From Mycobacterium shinjukuense (lineage in GTDB: Bacteria; Actinomycetota; Actinomycetes; Mycobacteriales; Mycobacteriaceae), in the NCBI RefSeq assembly GCF_010730055.1, contig NZ_AP022575.1:2542001-2606000 (forward strand): 64,000 nucleotides of DNA, written 5' to 3'. Made by a program: the position numbers and the translations under genes. Positions within the stretch are counted from its first letter, which is position 1. The number at the start of each line of letters is the position of its first letter. The notes below the pieces were generated by a model. That model ran no database searches and was not told the origin of the DNA. It saw only the letters and a program-made list of their open reading frames with translations. Shown piece by piece: positions 15,803 to 24,501 of this stretch.

Positions 15803-17383
15803 CTAGTCGATGAGCACTCCGGGATTGAGAATCCCGGCGGGGTCCAGCGCCGCTTTGGCCGCGCGCAGCGCGGCTGCGAACGGCTCCGGCCGCTGCCGGT
15901 CATACCAGGGCCGGTGGTCGCGACCCACCGCGTGGTGGTGGGTGATGGTGCCGCCGGCGGTGCTGATCGCCTCGGACACCGCGGCCTTGATCTGGTCCCA
16001 CTGCGCGTCCAGCGAGCCCCAGCGCCCGCCCGCGTAGATGCCGTAGTACGGGGCCGGGCCGTCGGGATAGACATGGGTGAACCGGCAGGTCACCACGCCT
16101 GTCCCGCAGACCTTGTCGATCGCGGTCCGCGCGGCGTCGGTCACCGCGGCGTGCAGGGTATCGAATCCGTTCCAGGTGCAGGCGGTTTCGAAGGTCTCGG
16201 CGATGACGGCGCGACGAGCCAGGGCGTCACGTTGGTACGGCATCCGCAGAAACGCCGCGCGCCAATTCTGTGACGCGTCGTTTTCGGTTGTGCCGCTTGC
16301 GGTCTCGCGACCGCGCCGGGAGGCGACGGTGCCGCCGTGGTCGGCGGCGATCGCCATGGCCCGGTCCAGCCACGGGTCGATCGGGTGGTCGGCGGATTCG
16401 AAAGCCAGCACCAGCAGGCCGCCGCCGACCGCGGTGCCGGCGTTCAGAAACGCCTCGGCTGGGTCCAAGAGTCGGCAGTTGGCCGGGTACAGCCCGGCCT
16501 GCGCGATCGTCCGGGTGGCGGCGACCGCGGCGGCCCAGGCGTCGAACGTCACCGACGCGGTGACCTGCCAGCGCGGACGATCCTGCACCCGAATCCACGC
16601 CTCGGTGATGATGCCCAGCGTGCCTTCCGAGCCGAGGAACAGCCGGTCGGGGGATGGCCCGGCGCCGGATCCGGGCAGCCGCCGCGACTCGCTGACCCCG
16701 GCTGGGGTGACAACCCGCAGCGATTCGGTCAAGTCGTCGATGTGGGTGTACAGCGTGGCGAAGTGGCCGCCGGAGCGGGTGGCCAACCAGCCGCCCAGGC
16801 TGGAGAACCCGAAGGACTGCGGGAAATGGCGCAGCGTCAGATCGTGCGGGCGTAGTTGGTCTTCGATGGCGGGCCCGAGGGCGCCCGCCTGGATCCGTGC
16901 CGCCCGGCTGGCCCGGTCGATCTCGAGCACCGCGCCCATGGCGCCGACGTCCAGCGTGACCGCGGGCTCCGGGAAGCGCGGCTCGACCCCGCCCACCACG
17001 GAGCTGCCGCCGCCGTACGGGATGACCGGAATCCCTTGTCGGGTACACCAATCCAGCACGTCGACCACGTTTTGCTCGCTGCGCGGTCGGACGATCAGGT
17101 CGGGGACGTTTCCGAGCCGGCCCTGCAGGTTGCGCGCGACGTCACGATACGCTTTGCCGCGCGCGTGCCCGACCCTATCCACCGGGTCGCCCGAGCACAG
17201 CGCCGCCAGTGATGCCGGCGGGGTGATCCGCGGCGCCGTCAACCCGAGCGCGGTCGGGTCCGGCGGCTGATGCTCGATCAGGTCATGGCCGGGCAGCAGT
17301 GCGGCGACCCGTGCCGCCAGGGCGCTGGTCTCCGGGCCGGACAGCGCGTCCTCGACCGTGCCCCAACCCCACCACGAACGCAC
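15803..17383 (-). CDS. agpS: Alkyldihydroxyacetonephosphate synthase-like FAD oxidase
   Basis: The 526-residue protein belongs to the vanillyl-alcohol-oxidase flavoprotein family. The FAD (PCMH) domain spans about 95-280, with VIPYGGGSSVVGGV, FPQSFGFSSLGGWLATRSGGHFATLY and FLGSEGTLGIITEAWIRV. The C-terminal substrate domain has THVYPDGPAPYYGIYAGG, and the motif THHHAVGRDHRPW matches the catalytic HHH segment of alkyl-DHAP synthases. That enzyme swaps the acyl chain of acyl-DHAP for an alkyl chain to make ether lipids; the true mycobacterial substrate is not settled. It converges on fprA across the minisatellite. Confidence 0.9.
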   Translation of the reverse strand: MRSWWGWGTVEDALSGPETSALAARVAALLPGHDLIEHQPPDPTALGLTAPRITPPASLAALCSGDPVDRVGHARGKAYRDVARNLQGRLGNVPDLIVRPRSEQNVVDVLDWCTRQGIPVIPYGGGSSVVGGVEPRFPEPAVTLDVGAMGAVLEIDRASRAARIQAGALGPAIEDQLRPHDLTLRHFPQSFGFSSLGGWLATRSGGHFATLYTHIDDLTESLRVVTPAGVSESRRLPGSGAGPSPDRLFLGSEGTLGIITEAWIRVQDRPRWQVTASVTFDAWAAAVAATRTIAQAGLYPANCRLLDPAEAFLNAGTAVGGGLLVLAFESADHPIDPWLDRAMAIAADHGGTVASRRGRETASGTTENDASQNWRAAFLRMPYQRDALARRAVIAETFETACTWNGFDTLHAAVTDAARTAIDKVCGTGVVTCRFTHVYPDGPAPYYGIYAGGRWGSLDAQWDQIKAAVSEAISTAGGTITHHHAVGRDHRPWYDRQRPEPFAAALRAAKAALDPAGILNPGVLID

Positions 17384-17389
17384 CGGGTG

Positions 17390-17593
17390 TCAGCGTTTGA
17401 CGACGACGAACGCTCCCCCGGCGACCACCAGCACGAGGGCCAAAAAGATGGCCCAGCCGGCGCCGGCGAGCCACCAGATGACACCCAACAGTGCCAGCGC
17501 CGGCGACAACGCGAAGAGCGCCAACACCGGGTGCTGCTTGATCACTTCGACCGCACTCTTCGCCCGGATCCGATCGATTTCCTTGCCTGCCAT
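17390..17593 (-). CDS. Small two-helix membrane protein
   Basis: The 67-residue product, MAGKEIDRIRAKSAVEVIKQ followed by HPVLALFALSPALALLGVIWWLAGAG and WAIFLALVLVVAGGAFVVVKR, has a charged amphipathic N-terminus and two hydrophobic helices ending in a basic KR. It has no domain I recognise. Its stop lies 6 bp upstream of the agpS start, so the two are probably cotranscribed. Confidence 0.6.
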   Translation of the reverse strand: MAGKEIDRIRAKSAVEVIKQHPVLALFALSPALALLGVIWWLAGAGWAIFLALVLVVAGGAFVVVKR

Positions 17594-17737
17594 TCGTTCA
17601 GGATGCCAGACAACGCCGCGATCGGCGCCTTTGTTTTCGTCGTCTTCGCACAGCGGTTCCCGAGATGGCGGTACAGGGGGTCGGTTGACCGGCAGTCGCG
17701 ACGTGGCGGAGTCTTGCTCGCGGGAAGGGTAGGTTCA

Positions 17738-17796
17738 CCGAGCCTGTAGCTGGCGTGGCCCCCACTCGCGTTTTTGCGCGCCAACTACAGCCTCGG
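17738..17796. repeat. 18-bp inverted repeat (long hairpin) in a 483-bp gap
   Basis: CCGAGCCTGTAGCTGGCG at 17738-17755 pairs with 17779-17796 with only two mismatches around a 23-nt loop that contains TTTTT. The gap 17594-18076 holds no gene I can support. The structure could be a terminator, a small RNA or the scar of a mobile element. Confidence 0.6.
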
Positions 17797-18023
17797 TGCG
17801 ACGGCGGCTAGAAATGCCGCGGGAACCGGCTCCAGTCAGCGGGCACCCGCAAGCGATTGACCGACGAGGTCATCGAACGGACCTCACCTGCGAACTCCGG
17901 CAAACCCACCAGCCCGTCATTAGAGCAGGTTGAACACGAGCTTCAGCACCAAGTCCGTTTCGACCCTCCGACACGATTGTCCTTTGAAGATCTTGAAAGC
18001 ACAGTGACACACGGCATTTGACC

Positions 18024-18043
18024 AAAGGGACCAAGTGCTCTAG
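18024..18043 (+). promoter_or_regulatory. Possible DosR box
   Basis: The core GGGACCAAGTGCTC at 18027-18040 matches 9 of 14 positions of the DosR core GGGACTWWAGTCCC. Its centre is about 43 bp before the GTG start at 18077, the position expected if the gene is leaderless. The match is weak on its own and rests partly on the neighbouring dormancy genes. Confidence 0.4.
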
Positions 18044-18076
18044 GCAACGCGCGTCAACTCGCCATAGCGTCGACTC

Positions 18077-19051
18077 GTGGACATCGGGGTTCTCAAAAAC
18101 GCGGTCTTGCTCGCGTGCCGGGCGCCATCGGTGCACAACAGCCAGCCCTGGCATTGGATCGCCGACAACGATACCGTCCACCTGTTCGTCGATCGTCGCC
18201 GAATTGTCCGGGCTACAGATCATTCCGGCCGGGAGGCTCTTCTCAGTTGTGGCGCGGCCCTCGACCACCTTCGTATCGCCATGCTCGCGGCACTGCAGCA
18301 CGCACACATCACTCGCTTTCCCAACCCGAACGACCCCGACCATCTCGCCACGGTCGAATTCAGCGCCGTCGACCACGTCACCGCGGCGCAGCGAAACCGC
18401 GCCCAGGCGATTCTGCAGCGCCGAACCGATCGACTTCCATTTGACCGGCCCACCTACTGGGACGTCTTCGAACCGGCCCTGCGCGACACGATCGACGACA
18501 CTGGGGTGACGCTGGATGTGCTAGCCGATGAGCAACGGGGTCGACTGGTCGAGGCGTCGCGGCTCAGCGAAGTCCTTCGCCACGACGATTCGTCGTATCA
18601 CGCCGAACTCCAATGGTGGACTTCGCCATTCGCGTTGGCCGATGGTGTGCCGCCCAGTGCGCTGGCATCGGACACCGAACGTCGCCGCGTTGCCGTGGGT
18701 CGGGATTTCCCGGTGCGCGGCCACCAGGATCGCCGCCCGGGCACCGTGGATTGGTCGAAAATCCTTGTGCTGTCGACACCTGAGGACACCCGGACCGACG
18801 TATTGAGGTGTGGCGAAGTGCTGTCGACCGTCCTGCTGGAGTGCACCATGGCCGGCATGGCCACCTGCACGCTGACCCATCTGATCGAGCCGCGCCAGAG
18901 CCGCGACATCGTGCGCAACCTGATCGGTCGGCGCGGCGAGCCGCACGTCCTGATCCGCGTCGGGATAACACCGGCGATGGAAGAACTTCCCGCTCCGACA
19001 CCTCGTCGGCCGCTGGACAGCGTGCTCGACATTCGCTCCAAGAAAGGTTGA
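18077..19051 (+). CDS. Nitroreductase-like protein of the dormancy cluster (Rv3127-like)
   Basis: The 324-residue protein starts at GTG and contains CRAPSVHNSQPWHW, RRTDRLPFDRPTYWDVF and, near the C-terminus, LLECTMAGMATCTLTHLIEP and GEPHVLIRVGITP. These are the marks of the Acg/Rv3127/Rv3131 group, which has a degraded FMN nitroreductase fold in two halves. In M. tuberculosis this group belongs to the DosR regulon; acg itself appears to sequester FMN rather than reduce nitro compounds, so enzyme activity is not certain. It is followed 3 bp later by the FMN-barrel gene, so the two form one operon. Confidence 0.8.
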   Translation: MDIGVLKNAVLLACRAPSVHNSQPWHWIADNDTVHLFVDRRRIVRATDHSGREALLSCGAALDHLRIAMLAALQHAHITRFPNPNDPDHLATVEFSAVDHVTAAQRNRAQAILQRRTDRLPFDRPTYWDVFEPALRDTIDDTGVTLDVLADEQRGRLVEASRLSEVLRHDDSSYHAELQWWTSPFALADGVPPSALASDTERRRVAVGRDFPVRGHQDRRPGTVDWSKILVLSTPEDTRTDVLRCGEVLSTVLLECTMAGMATCTLTHLIEPRQSRDIVRNLIGRRGEPHVLIRVGITPAMEELPAPTPRRPLDSVLDIRSKKG

Positions 19052-19054
19052 GCC

Positions 19055-19483
19055 ATGAACGACGAGCCCGTTACCGTCCTTTCAGCCGACCAGAGTTGGC
19101 AGCGGCTCAGTAGCGTCGCGCTGGGCCGGCTGGTGGTCAGCATCGCCGATGAGCCCGAGATCTTCCCGGTCAACTACGTCGTGCAAGACCGCACCGTACT
19201 GTTTCGAACCGCCGAGGGCACCAAGCTGTTTGTCGCGGTGACGAACCCCAAGGTGGCCTTCGAGGCCGACGACCACAACGTCACCGAAGGCTGGAGCGTG
19301 ATCGTCAAGGGTCATGCCCGGGTGCTCAACACCGACGCGGAGATCCGCAAAGCCGAAGATGCTCAGCTGCGGCCGTGGATCGCGACGCTGAAAACCCACT
19401 ATGTGCGGGTGATCCCGTCCGAGATCACCGGCCGGCACTTCACCTTCGGACCGGAGCCAGACCGCACCGACACCTTTGCATGA
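19055..19483 (+). CDS. Pyridoxamine-5'-phosphate-oxidase-like FMN/F420 split-barrel protein (full-length Rv3129 homologue)
   Basis: The 142-residue protein begins MNDEPVTVLSADQSWQRLSS and goes on through LGRLVVSIADEPEIFPVNYVVQDRTVLFRTAEGTKLF, typical of the PNPOx-like split barrel, to a short acidic-basic tail. M. tuberculosis Rv3129, as I recall it, is about 110 residues and starts near the VQDRTVLFRTAEG strand, so this copy keeps the first two beta strands and helix that Rv3129 lacks. Function is unknown; related proteins bind FMN, F420 or heme. It converges on tgs1 with 16 bp between stops. Confidence 0.8.
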   Translation: MNDEPVTVLSADQSWQRLSSVALGRLVVSIADEPEIFPVNYVVQDRTVLFRTAEGTKLFVAVTNPKVAFEADDHNVTEGWSVIVKGHARVLNTDAEIRKAEDAQLRPWIATLKTHYVRVIPSEITGRHFTFGPEPDRTDTFA

Positions 19484-19499
19484 CCAGCCCCGCGCGTGG

Positions 19500-20885
19500 T
19501 CACACCACCAGGGAAAGCGGTCCGCGGGTGGGAGGATTCTTGCGCCGCTTGCTGATTGCCACCAGCCGCGCCACCGCGCGTTCGATTCCCCGGGCCAACT
19601 CGTCGACATCGTCCACCGCGTCGTAGTCGGCGAGGATCCCGAAGTACAGGTCGTCGGCGTAGCTGAGCATGGCGACGGCGGTTCTCAGTTGCATGGCGAG
19701 CGGCGGAACCGGAAATACCGCAACCACCCGCCGGCCCATGACCCGCAGCGGCTGCCGTGGCCCGGGCACATTCGTCGCCACCGTCACGACACCACGCTGC
19801 GGCAGCCGAGTCAGCAACCCGACCACCCGCGCGGTCAGCGCGAACGGAATGCGATTGGCTATGGACACGAACGCATTTCCGGCCGCACGCTGCCCGCCCA
19901 CCTTCGTCCGCCGCAGTCGCGCGTGCACGGTGCGCAGCCGCTGGACCGGGTTCTCTTCGTCAACTGGGAGGTAGGGAAGCATCAGTGACACCCGGTTGTC
20001 GGTGGTGTGCAACGCGTCGTCGGACCGCTCCGACACCGGCACCAACGTCCGCAGCGAATCACGCCGGGGCCGCTCGCCACACTTGACCAGCAGGTTGCGG
20101 TAGCTTTCGGTAACCGCCGCCAGGGCAACGTCATTGATGGTGACATCGAACGCCTGGCACACCTTCTCGATGTCGGCCAGCGGGACACGCGCCCCGCTGT
20201 AGCGACGCAGATCGCTGATCGGCCCGTTCAGCGGCGACTCGGCGGGGCTCATCAGGCCGGCGACGATCTCGGCCACCCCCTGGGCCGCGCGGACGGCGCC
20301 GGCCATGACGGCGGCCGACGCCTGCCACAGCCCGCCCAGCACGCTCAACGGGTTGGCCGCCGGCTTTTTCGGCTCCTGGACGGGGCGGATCCGGTAGACG
20401 GAGCCGTCGCTGACACCGTCATCGGAAAACCCCGCCAGCATGTGGGTGACCGCGATGCCATCGGCCATACAGTGGTGGACCTTGGTCAGCATCGCCCACC
20501 GGCCATCGGCGAGCCCCTCGACGACCCACAGCTCCCACAGCGGCCGATGCCGGTCCAGCCGCCGCGCCATCAGGTCGGCGATCAACCGGTACAGCTCACC
20601 GTCGTCGCCGGGATGCGGCACCGCCACCCGGCGCACATGCCGGTGGATGTCAAAGTCGGGATCGTCCACCCATTCGGGCGCACCGAGGTCGAGCGGGTGC
20701 AGGCGCAATCGCTGCCCGAACCGCGGGCAGGCGCGTATCCGGTGCGCAAACGCCGACACTAGGGCTTCCTGGTCGGGTGCGGGGCCTTCGATGATCGCCA
20801 AGCCACCGATCGCCAAGCTGACTCGCTGATCGGCGTCCTCCGCCTTGAGGAACCCGGCATCGAGTGTCGTCAACTGGTCCATCAT
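19500..20885 (-). CDS. tgs1: Triacylglycerol synthase Tgs1 (wax ester synthase/diacylglycerol acyltransferase)
   Basis: The 461-residue protein has the catalytic HHxxxDG motif as VHHCMADGIA near residue 137 and the second WS/DGAT motifs NDVALAAVTESYRNLL and TVATNVPGPRQPL. It transfers fatty acyl groups from acyl-CoA to diacylglycerol, building the storage lipid that accumulates in dormant mycobacteria and that LipY, also in this window, hydrolyses. The start is one of two adjacent ATGs (20885 or 20882) behind GGGAGGT. It is divergent from the Rv3131-like gene and shares the promoter region carrying a DosR-like box. Confidence 0.95.
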   Translation of the reverse strand: MMDQLTTLDAGFLKAEDADQRVSLAIGGLAIIEGPAPDQEALVSAFAHRIRACPRFGQRLRLHPLDLGAPEWVDDPDFDIHRHVRRVAVPHPGDDGELYRLIADLMARRLDRHRPLWELWVVEGLADGRWAMLTKVHHCMADGIAVTHMLAGFSDDGVSDGSVYRIRPVQEPKKPAANPLSVLGGLWQASAAVMAGAVRAAQGVAEIVAGLMSPAESPLNGPISDLRRYSGARVPLADIEKVCQAFDVTINDVALAAVTESYRNLLVKCGERPRRDSLRTLVPVSERSDDALHTTDNRVSLMLPYLPVDEENPVQRLRTVHARLRRTKVGGQRAAGNAFVSIANRIPFALTARVVGLLTRLPQRGVVTVATNVPGPRQPLRVMGRRVVAVFPVPPLAMQLRTAVAMLSYADDLYFGILADYDAVDDVDELARGIERAVARLVAISKRRKNPPTRGPLSLVV

Positions 20886-20958
20886 CAACGACCTCCCGAC
20901 GATCCGAGGTTTATCTGCAACCCTCGGTACCACTGTCGGCCGTCAGGGTGGTTGGGGG

Positions 20959-20978
20959 GCAGGGCCAAAAGTCCTTGT
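20959..20978. promoter_or_regulatory. Probable DosR box between tgs1 and the Rv3131-like gene
   Basis: The core GGGCCAAAAGTCCT at 20962-20975 matches 11 of 14 positions of GGGACTWWAGTCCC. It lies 74 bp upstream of tgs1 and 95 bp upstream of the divergent nitroreductase-like gene. The equivalent M. tuberculosis promoter region is strongly DosR-controlled. Confidence 0.6.
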
Positions 20979-21072
20979 CTGCGGGTGGCTTCGTGCTCTG
21001 CTGTGGCAGGTGTCGTCGGCCGATGCTAGACGTATGGCCGCAGTTGTCGAGAGGAGGGCTGGTCGGACCACA

Positions 21073-22068
21073 ATGGCAGCCATGATCGCCGATTTCCCGG
21101 ACACCGGCACCCTTCAAACGGTCCTGACGCTGGCAACCCGCGCGCCCTCCATCCACAACACGCAACCGTGGCGCTGGCGAGTCAACGCCGCGAGCCTGGA
21201 CCTGTTCTCCGAACCGGAATTGCAGCTGCGCAGCACCGATCCCGACGGACGTGACCTGATCATCAGCTGCGGTGTCGCGTTGCACCACTGCGTGGTCGCG
21301 TTGGCGGCGATGGGCTGGCAAGCCAGGGTGAATCGCTTCCCCGATCCGGACGATCCCCGCCACCTGGCCACCGTCGAAGCCCAGCGGCACACCCCCGATC
21401 AGGCCGACATCGCGTTGGCGGCGGCCATACCGCGCCGGCGAACCGACCGTCGGGCCTACAGTTCCTGGCCGGTCGCCGGGGGCGACATCGCCTTGATGGC
21501 CGCCCGGGCGGCTCGCTGCGGTGTGATGCTGCGCCAGGTCGACGCCGTCGACCGGATGAAAGCGATTGTGGCACAAGCTGTCCGGGATCACATCGGCAGT
21601 GACGAGTACCTGCGCGAGCTCACCGCGTGGAGCGGACGGTACGGCTCGGTGGCCGGGATTCCGGCCCGCAACGTGCCGCCGCCCGACCCCAGCGCTCCGA
21701 TTCCCGGACGGGTGTTCGCCGGACCCGGACTCGCTCAGCCGGCCGGTGTCGCACCCGCCGAGGACAACGCCGCGATCCTGGCCCTGGGCACCGAAGAAGA
21801 CGACCGATTGTCCCGGCTGCGCGCCGGTGAGGCGACCAGCGTCGTCCTGCTGACCGCGACGGCAATGGGGTTGGCCTGCTGCCCAATCACCGAACCCCTG
21901 GAGATACCGGACACCCGCGACGCGGTCCGCGCCGACGTGTTCGGCGCCAGCGGCTACCCGCAGATGCTGCTGCGGGTGGGTTGGGCCCCGATCAACGCCG
22001 ACCCACTACCGGCGACACCGCGACGCGAACTGGCCGACGTCGTCGAGTGGCCGGCCGGCGCCCGGTAG
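21073..22068 (+). CDS. Nitroreductase-like dormancy protein (Rv3131 orthologue)
   Basis: The 331-residue protein follows the M. tuberculosis Rv3131 sequence closely: RAPSIHNTQPWRWRV, RSTDPDGRDLIISCGVALHH, AAIPRRRTDRRAYSSWPV, RFAGPGL-type segment and TAMGLACCPITEPLEI. It is a two-lobed FMN nitroreductase homologue of the DosR regulon and a known human T-cell antigen family; enzymatic activity is unproven. The ATG at 21073 gives nearly the M. tuberculosis length; a second ATG lies 9 bp later. It converges on devS with 21 bp between stops. Confidence 0.9.
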   Translation: MAAMIADFPDTGTLQTVLTLATRAPSIHNTQPWRWRVNAASLDLFSEPELQLRSTDPDGRDLIISCGVALHHCVVALAAMGWQARVNRFPDPDDPRHLATVEAQRHTPDQADIALAAAIPRRRTDRRAYSSWPVAGGDIALMAARAARCGVMLRQVDAVDRMKAIVAQAVRDHIGSDEYLRELTAWSGRYGSVAGIPARNVPPPDPSAPIPGRVFAGPGLAQPAGVAPAEDNAAILALGTEEDDRLSRLRAGEATSVVLLTATAMGLACCPITEPLEIPDTRDAVRADVFGASGYPQMLLRVGWAPINADPLPATPRRELADVVEWPAGAR

Positions 22069-22089
22069 CAGCCCGCTCGCCTGGGGCAG

Positions 22090-23826
22090 TTACTGCACCA
22101 GCGGCGCCGACCAGCGCAACACTGTTCCGCCCCCGCCGGGCGTGGTCCCGACCGTGAATTCCCCTCCGGCTTGCGCCGCGCGCCGCCGCAGATTCGTCAG
22201 GCCACTACCGGTGAACTCGTCGGGCATGCCGCGACCGTCGTCGCTGACTTCGATGCTCAAGTCGTCAGCGACCATGACCCGCACCGTCAACGTGGTGGCA
22301 TCGGCGTGTCGCACCGCGTTGCTGACAGCCTCGCGGACCACCGCCTCGGCGTGATCGGCCAACGCGCCGCCCACCACCGACAATGGCCCGACGAATTGGA
22401 CGCTGGTGCGCAACCCCGAGCCGGCGAACTGGGCTACCGCCGCATCGATTCGTTGCCGCAGCCGGGTGATGCCCTGGGATGCTCCGTGCAGGTCGAAAAT
22501 GGTCGTCCGGATGTCCTGGATGACGCCCTGCAGATCGTCGATGGCCTCCGACAGTCGTTGCTGCACTTCGGTATCCCGGGCCCGTGGCACGGTGCCCTGC
22601 AATGCCAGACCAACGGCGAAAAGCCGCTGAATCACGTGGTCATGGAGGTCACGCGCAATGCGGTCGCGGTCGGTGAGGACGTCGAGTTCACGCATCCGGC
22701 GCTGCGTGGTGGCCAGCTGCCAGGCCAGCGCGGCCTGGTCGGCGAACGCGGCCATCATCTCAAGTTGTTCGTCGCTGAAGGGTCCCGGACCGCCTCGGCG
22801 CAGCACGACAACGACACCGGCAACGGTGTCGGCGGTGCGCAGTGGCAGCAGCATGGCCGGACCCCCGTCGTCCACGTCGTCCAGATCGATCCGGTCGACT
22901 TGTCGCGGAATGCCGTTGACGAAGACGTCCCCGAGCGCGGTGCCGGCCACCGGAACGGTGCGCCCGACGGCGGACGCCGCAGCGTCGCCGACCGTTTCGA
23001 TCACCAGCAGCTCCGCCACGTCACCGGCCGGCAGGTTATCGTCGACGGGGACGGCCACCAGGGCCGCATCGGCCGCGGTCAGCGTGAGCGCCTCCTCGGC
23101 GACAAGCCGGAACACCGTCGCGGGTTCGGTGCCGGAGAGCAATTCGGTGGCGATGTCGCGGGTGGCCTCGATCCACGACTGACGTGCCTTCGCCTGCTCG
23201 TAAAGCCGGGCGTTGGCGATGGCGATGCCCGCGGCCGCCGCCAGCGCCTGAACCAGCACCTCGTCGTCATCGCTGAACGGTTGCCCGTTGGTTTTGTCGG
23301 TCAGGTACAGGGTGCCGAAGGATTCGTCGCGCACCCGAACCGGCACCCCGAGGAAGGTCCGCATCGGTGGGTGGTGCGGCGGAAAGCCAACCGAGGCGGG
23401 GTGTCGCGAAATATCGTCCAGCCGTAGCGGTTTGGGCTCGTCGATGAGCAGCCCGATGACGCCTAGGCCCTCGGGGAAGTGGCCGATGCGCCGCACGGTC
23501 TCCTCGTCGATGCCCTCGTGGACGAAGTTCAACACCCGGTTATCCCGGTCGTGCACCTCTAGCGCGCCGTAGCGGGCGTCGACCAGATTGGTCGCCGAGT
23601 GCACGATCGAGCGCAGCGTGGCGTTGAGTTCCAGCCCCGACGTGACCACCAGCATGGCCTCCAACAGCCCGTCCAGGCGGTCGCGGCCCTCGACGATCTG
23701 CTCGACGCGGTCCTGCACCTCGACCAGCAGCTCGCGCAGGCGGAGCTGGGAGAGTGTCTGGCGCAACGGAGCCACGTCGGCGCCGGCTGCCTCGGCTGGC
23801 TCGTCCGGGGGATCGCCCGCCGTCAT
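22090..23826 (-). CDS. devS: Hypoxia/NO/CO sensor histidine kinase DevS (DosS)
   Basis: The 578-residue kinase has GAF-A at about 60-205, with the predicted heme ligand His152 in GFPPHHPPMRTFLG (His149 in M. tuberculosis), GAF-B at about 230-370, the HisKA_3 dimerisation segment DRDRIARDLHDHVIQRLFAVG with the phosphorylated His, and a C-terminal ATPase with N and G boxes (EAVSNAVRHA, DDGRGMPDEFTGSGL). Where M. tuberculosis has Tyr before the heme His there is a second His here. The kinase senses O2, NO and CO through heme redox/ligand state and phosphorylates DevR. Its start overlaps the devR stop by 4 bp. Confidence 0.96.
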   Translation of the reverse strand: MTAGDPPDEPAEAAGADVAPLRQTLSQLRLRELLVEVQDRVEQIVEGRDRLDGLLEAMLVVTSGLELNATLRSIVHSATNLVDARYGALEVHDRDNRVLNFVHEGIDEETVRRIGHFPEGLGVIGLLIDEPKPLRLDDISRHPASVGFPPHHPPMRTFLGVPVRVRDESFGTLYLTDKTNGQPFSDDDEVLVQALAAAAGIAIANARLYEQAKARQSWIEATRDIATELLSGTEPATVFRLVAEEALTLTAADAALVAVPVDDNLPAGDVAELLVIETVGDAAASAVGRTVPVAGTALGDVFVNGIPRQVDRIDLDDVDDGGPAMLLPLRTADTVAGVVVVLRRGGPGPFSDEQLEMMAAFADQAALAWQLATTQRRMRELDVLTDRDRIARDLHDHVIQRLFAVGLALQGTVPRARDTEVQQRLSEAIDDLQGVIQDIRTTIFDLHGASQGITRLRQRIDAAVAQFAGSGLRTSVQFVGPLSVVGGALADHAEAVVREAVSNAVRHADATTLTVRVMVADDLSIEVSDDGRGMPDEFTGSGLTNLRRRAAQAGGEFTVGTTPGGGGTVLRWSAPLVQ

Positions 23827-24479
23827 AGTCCGTCACCGGGCGAACGGGAGCGCTTCAACTCCGTTGCGAACACGGCGGCTTGGGTCCGGCGCTCCATGCC
23901 CAGTTTGGCCAGCAACCGCGACACGTAGTTCTTCACCGTTTTCTCGGCCAGGAACATCCGGTCGGCGATCTGCTTGTTGGTCAGGCCCTCGCTGAGCAGG
24001 CCCAGCAGGGTCCGCTCCTGGTCGGTGAGGCCCGACAGCGGGTCCCGCTTCTCCGTGGTGCCCCGCAGTTTCGACATCAGGGCGGCCGCTGCCCGGTTGT
24101 CCAGCAGCGACCGCCCGGCACCCACTTCTTTGACGGCGCGGGCCAATTCCATTCCCTTGATGTCTTTGACCACGTACCCGCTGGCGCCGGCGAGGATCGC
24201 ATCCAGCATCGCCTCATCGGAGGTGTACGACGTCAGAATCAGACACCGCAAATCGGGCATGCGGGACAACAGATCACGGCACAGTTCGATCCCGTTGCCA
24301 TCGGGCAGGCGAACATCGAGCACCGCCACATCCGGTCTAGCGGCCGGGATTCTGGCCATCGCTTCGGCAACCGAGCCTGCCTCACCGACAACATTGAGTT
24401 CGGGATCCGCGCCCAGCAAGTCGATCAGGCCGCGTCGCACCACTTCGTGGTCATCGACCAAGAAGACTCTTACTACCAA
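23823..24479 (-). CDS. devR: Dormancy response regulator DevR (DosR)
   Basis: The 218-residue NarL-type regulator has a receiver domain with the acidic pair D9/D10, the phosphoacceptor Asp55 in VAVLDVRLPDG, Thr in LTSYTSDEA and Lys in GYVVKDIKG. A linker and the LuxR-type helix-turn-helix follow (LTDQERTLLGLLSEGLTNKQIADRMFLAEKTVKNYVSRLLAKLGMERRTQ). It activates the dormancy regulon by binding 20-bp boxes, several of which are visible in this window. It lies between the USP gene and devS in one leftward operon. Confidence 0.97.
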   Translation of the reverse strand: MVVRVFLVDDHEVVRRGLIDLLGADPELNVVGEAGSVAEAMARIPAARPDVAVLDVRLPDGNGIELCRDLLSRMPDLRCLILTSYTSDEAMLDAILAGASGYVVKDIKGMELARAVKEVGAGRSLLDNRAAAALMSKLRGTTEKRDPLSGLTDQERTLLGLLSEGLTNKQIADRMFLAEKTVKNYVSRLLAKLGMERRTQAAVFATELKRSRSPGDGL

Positions 24480-24501
24480 GGCAGCACTCCCGATTCCACC
24501 G

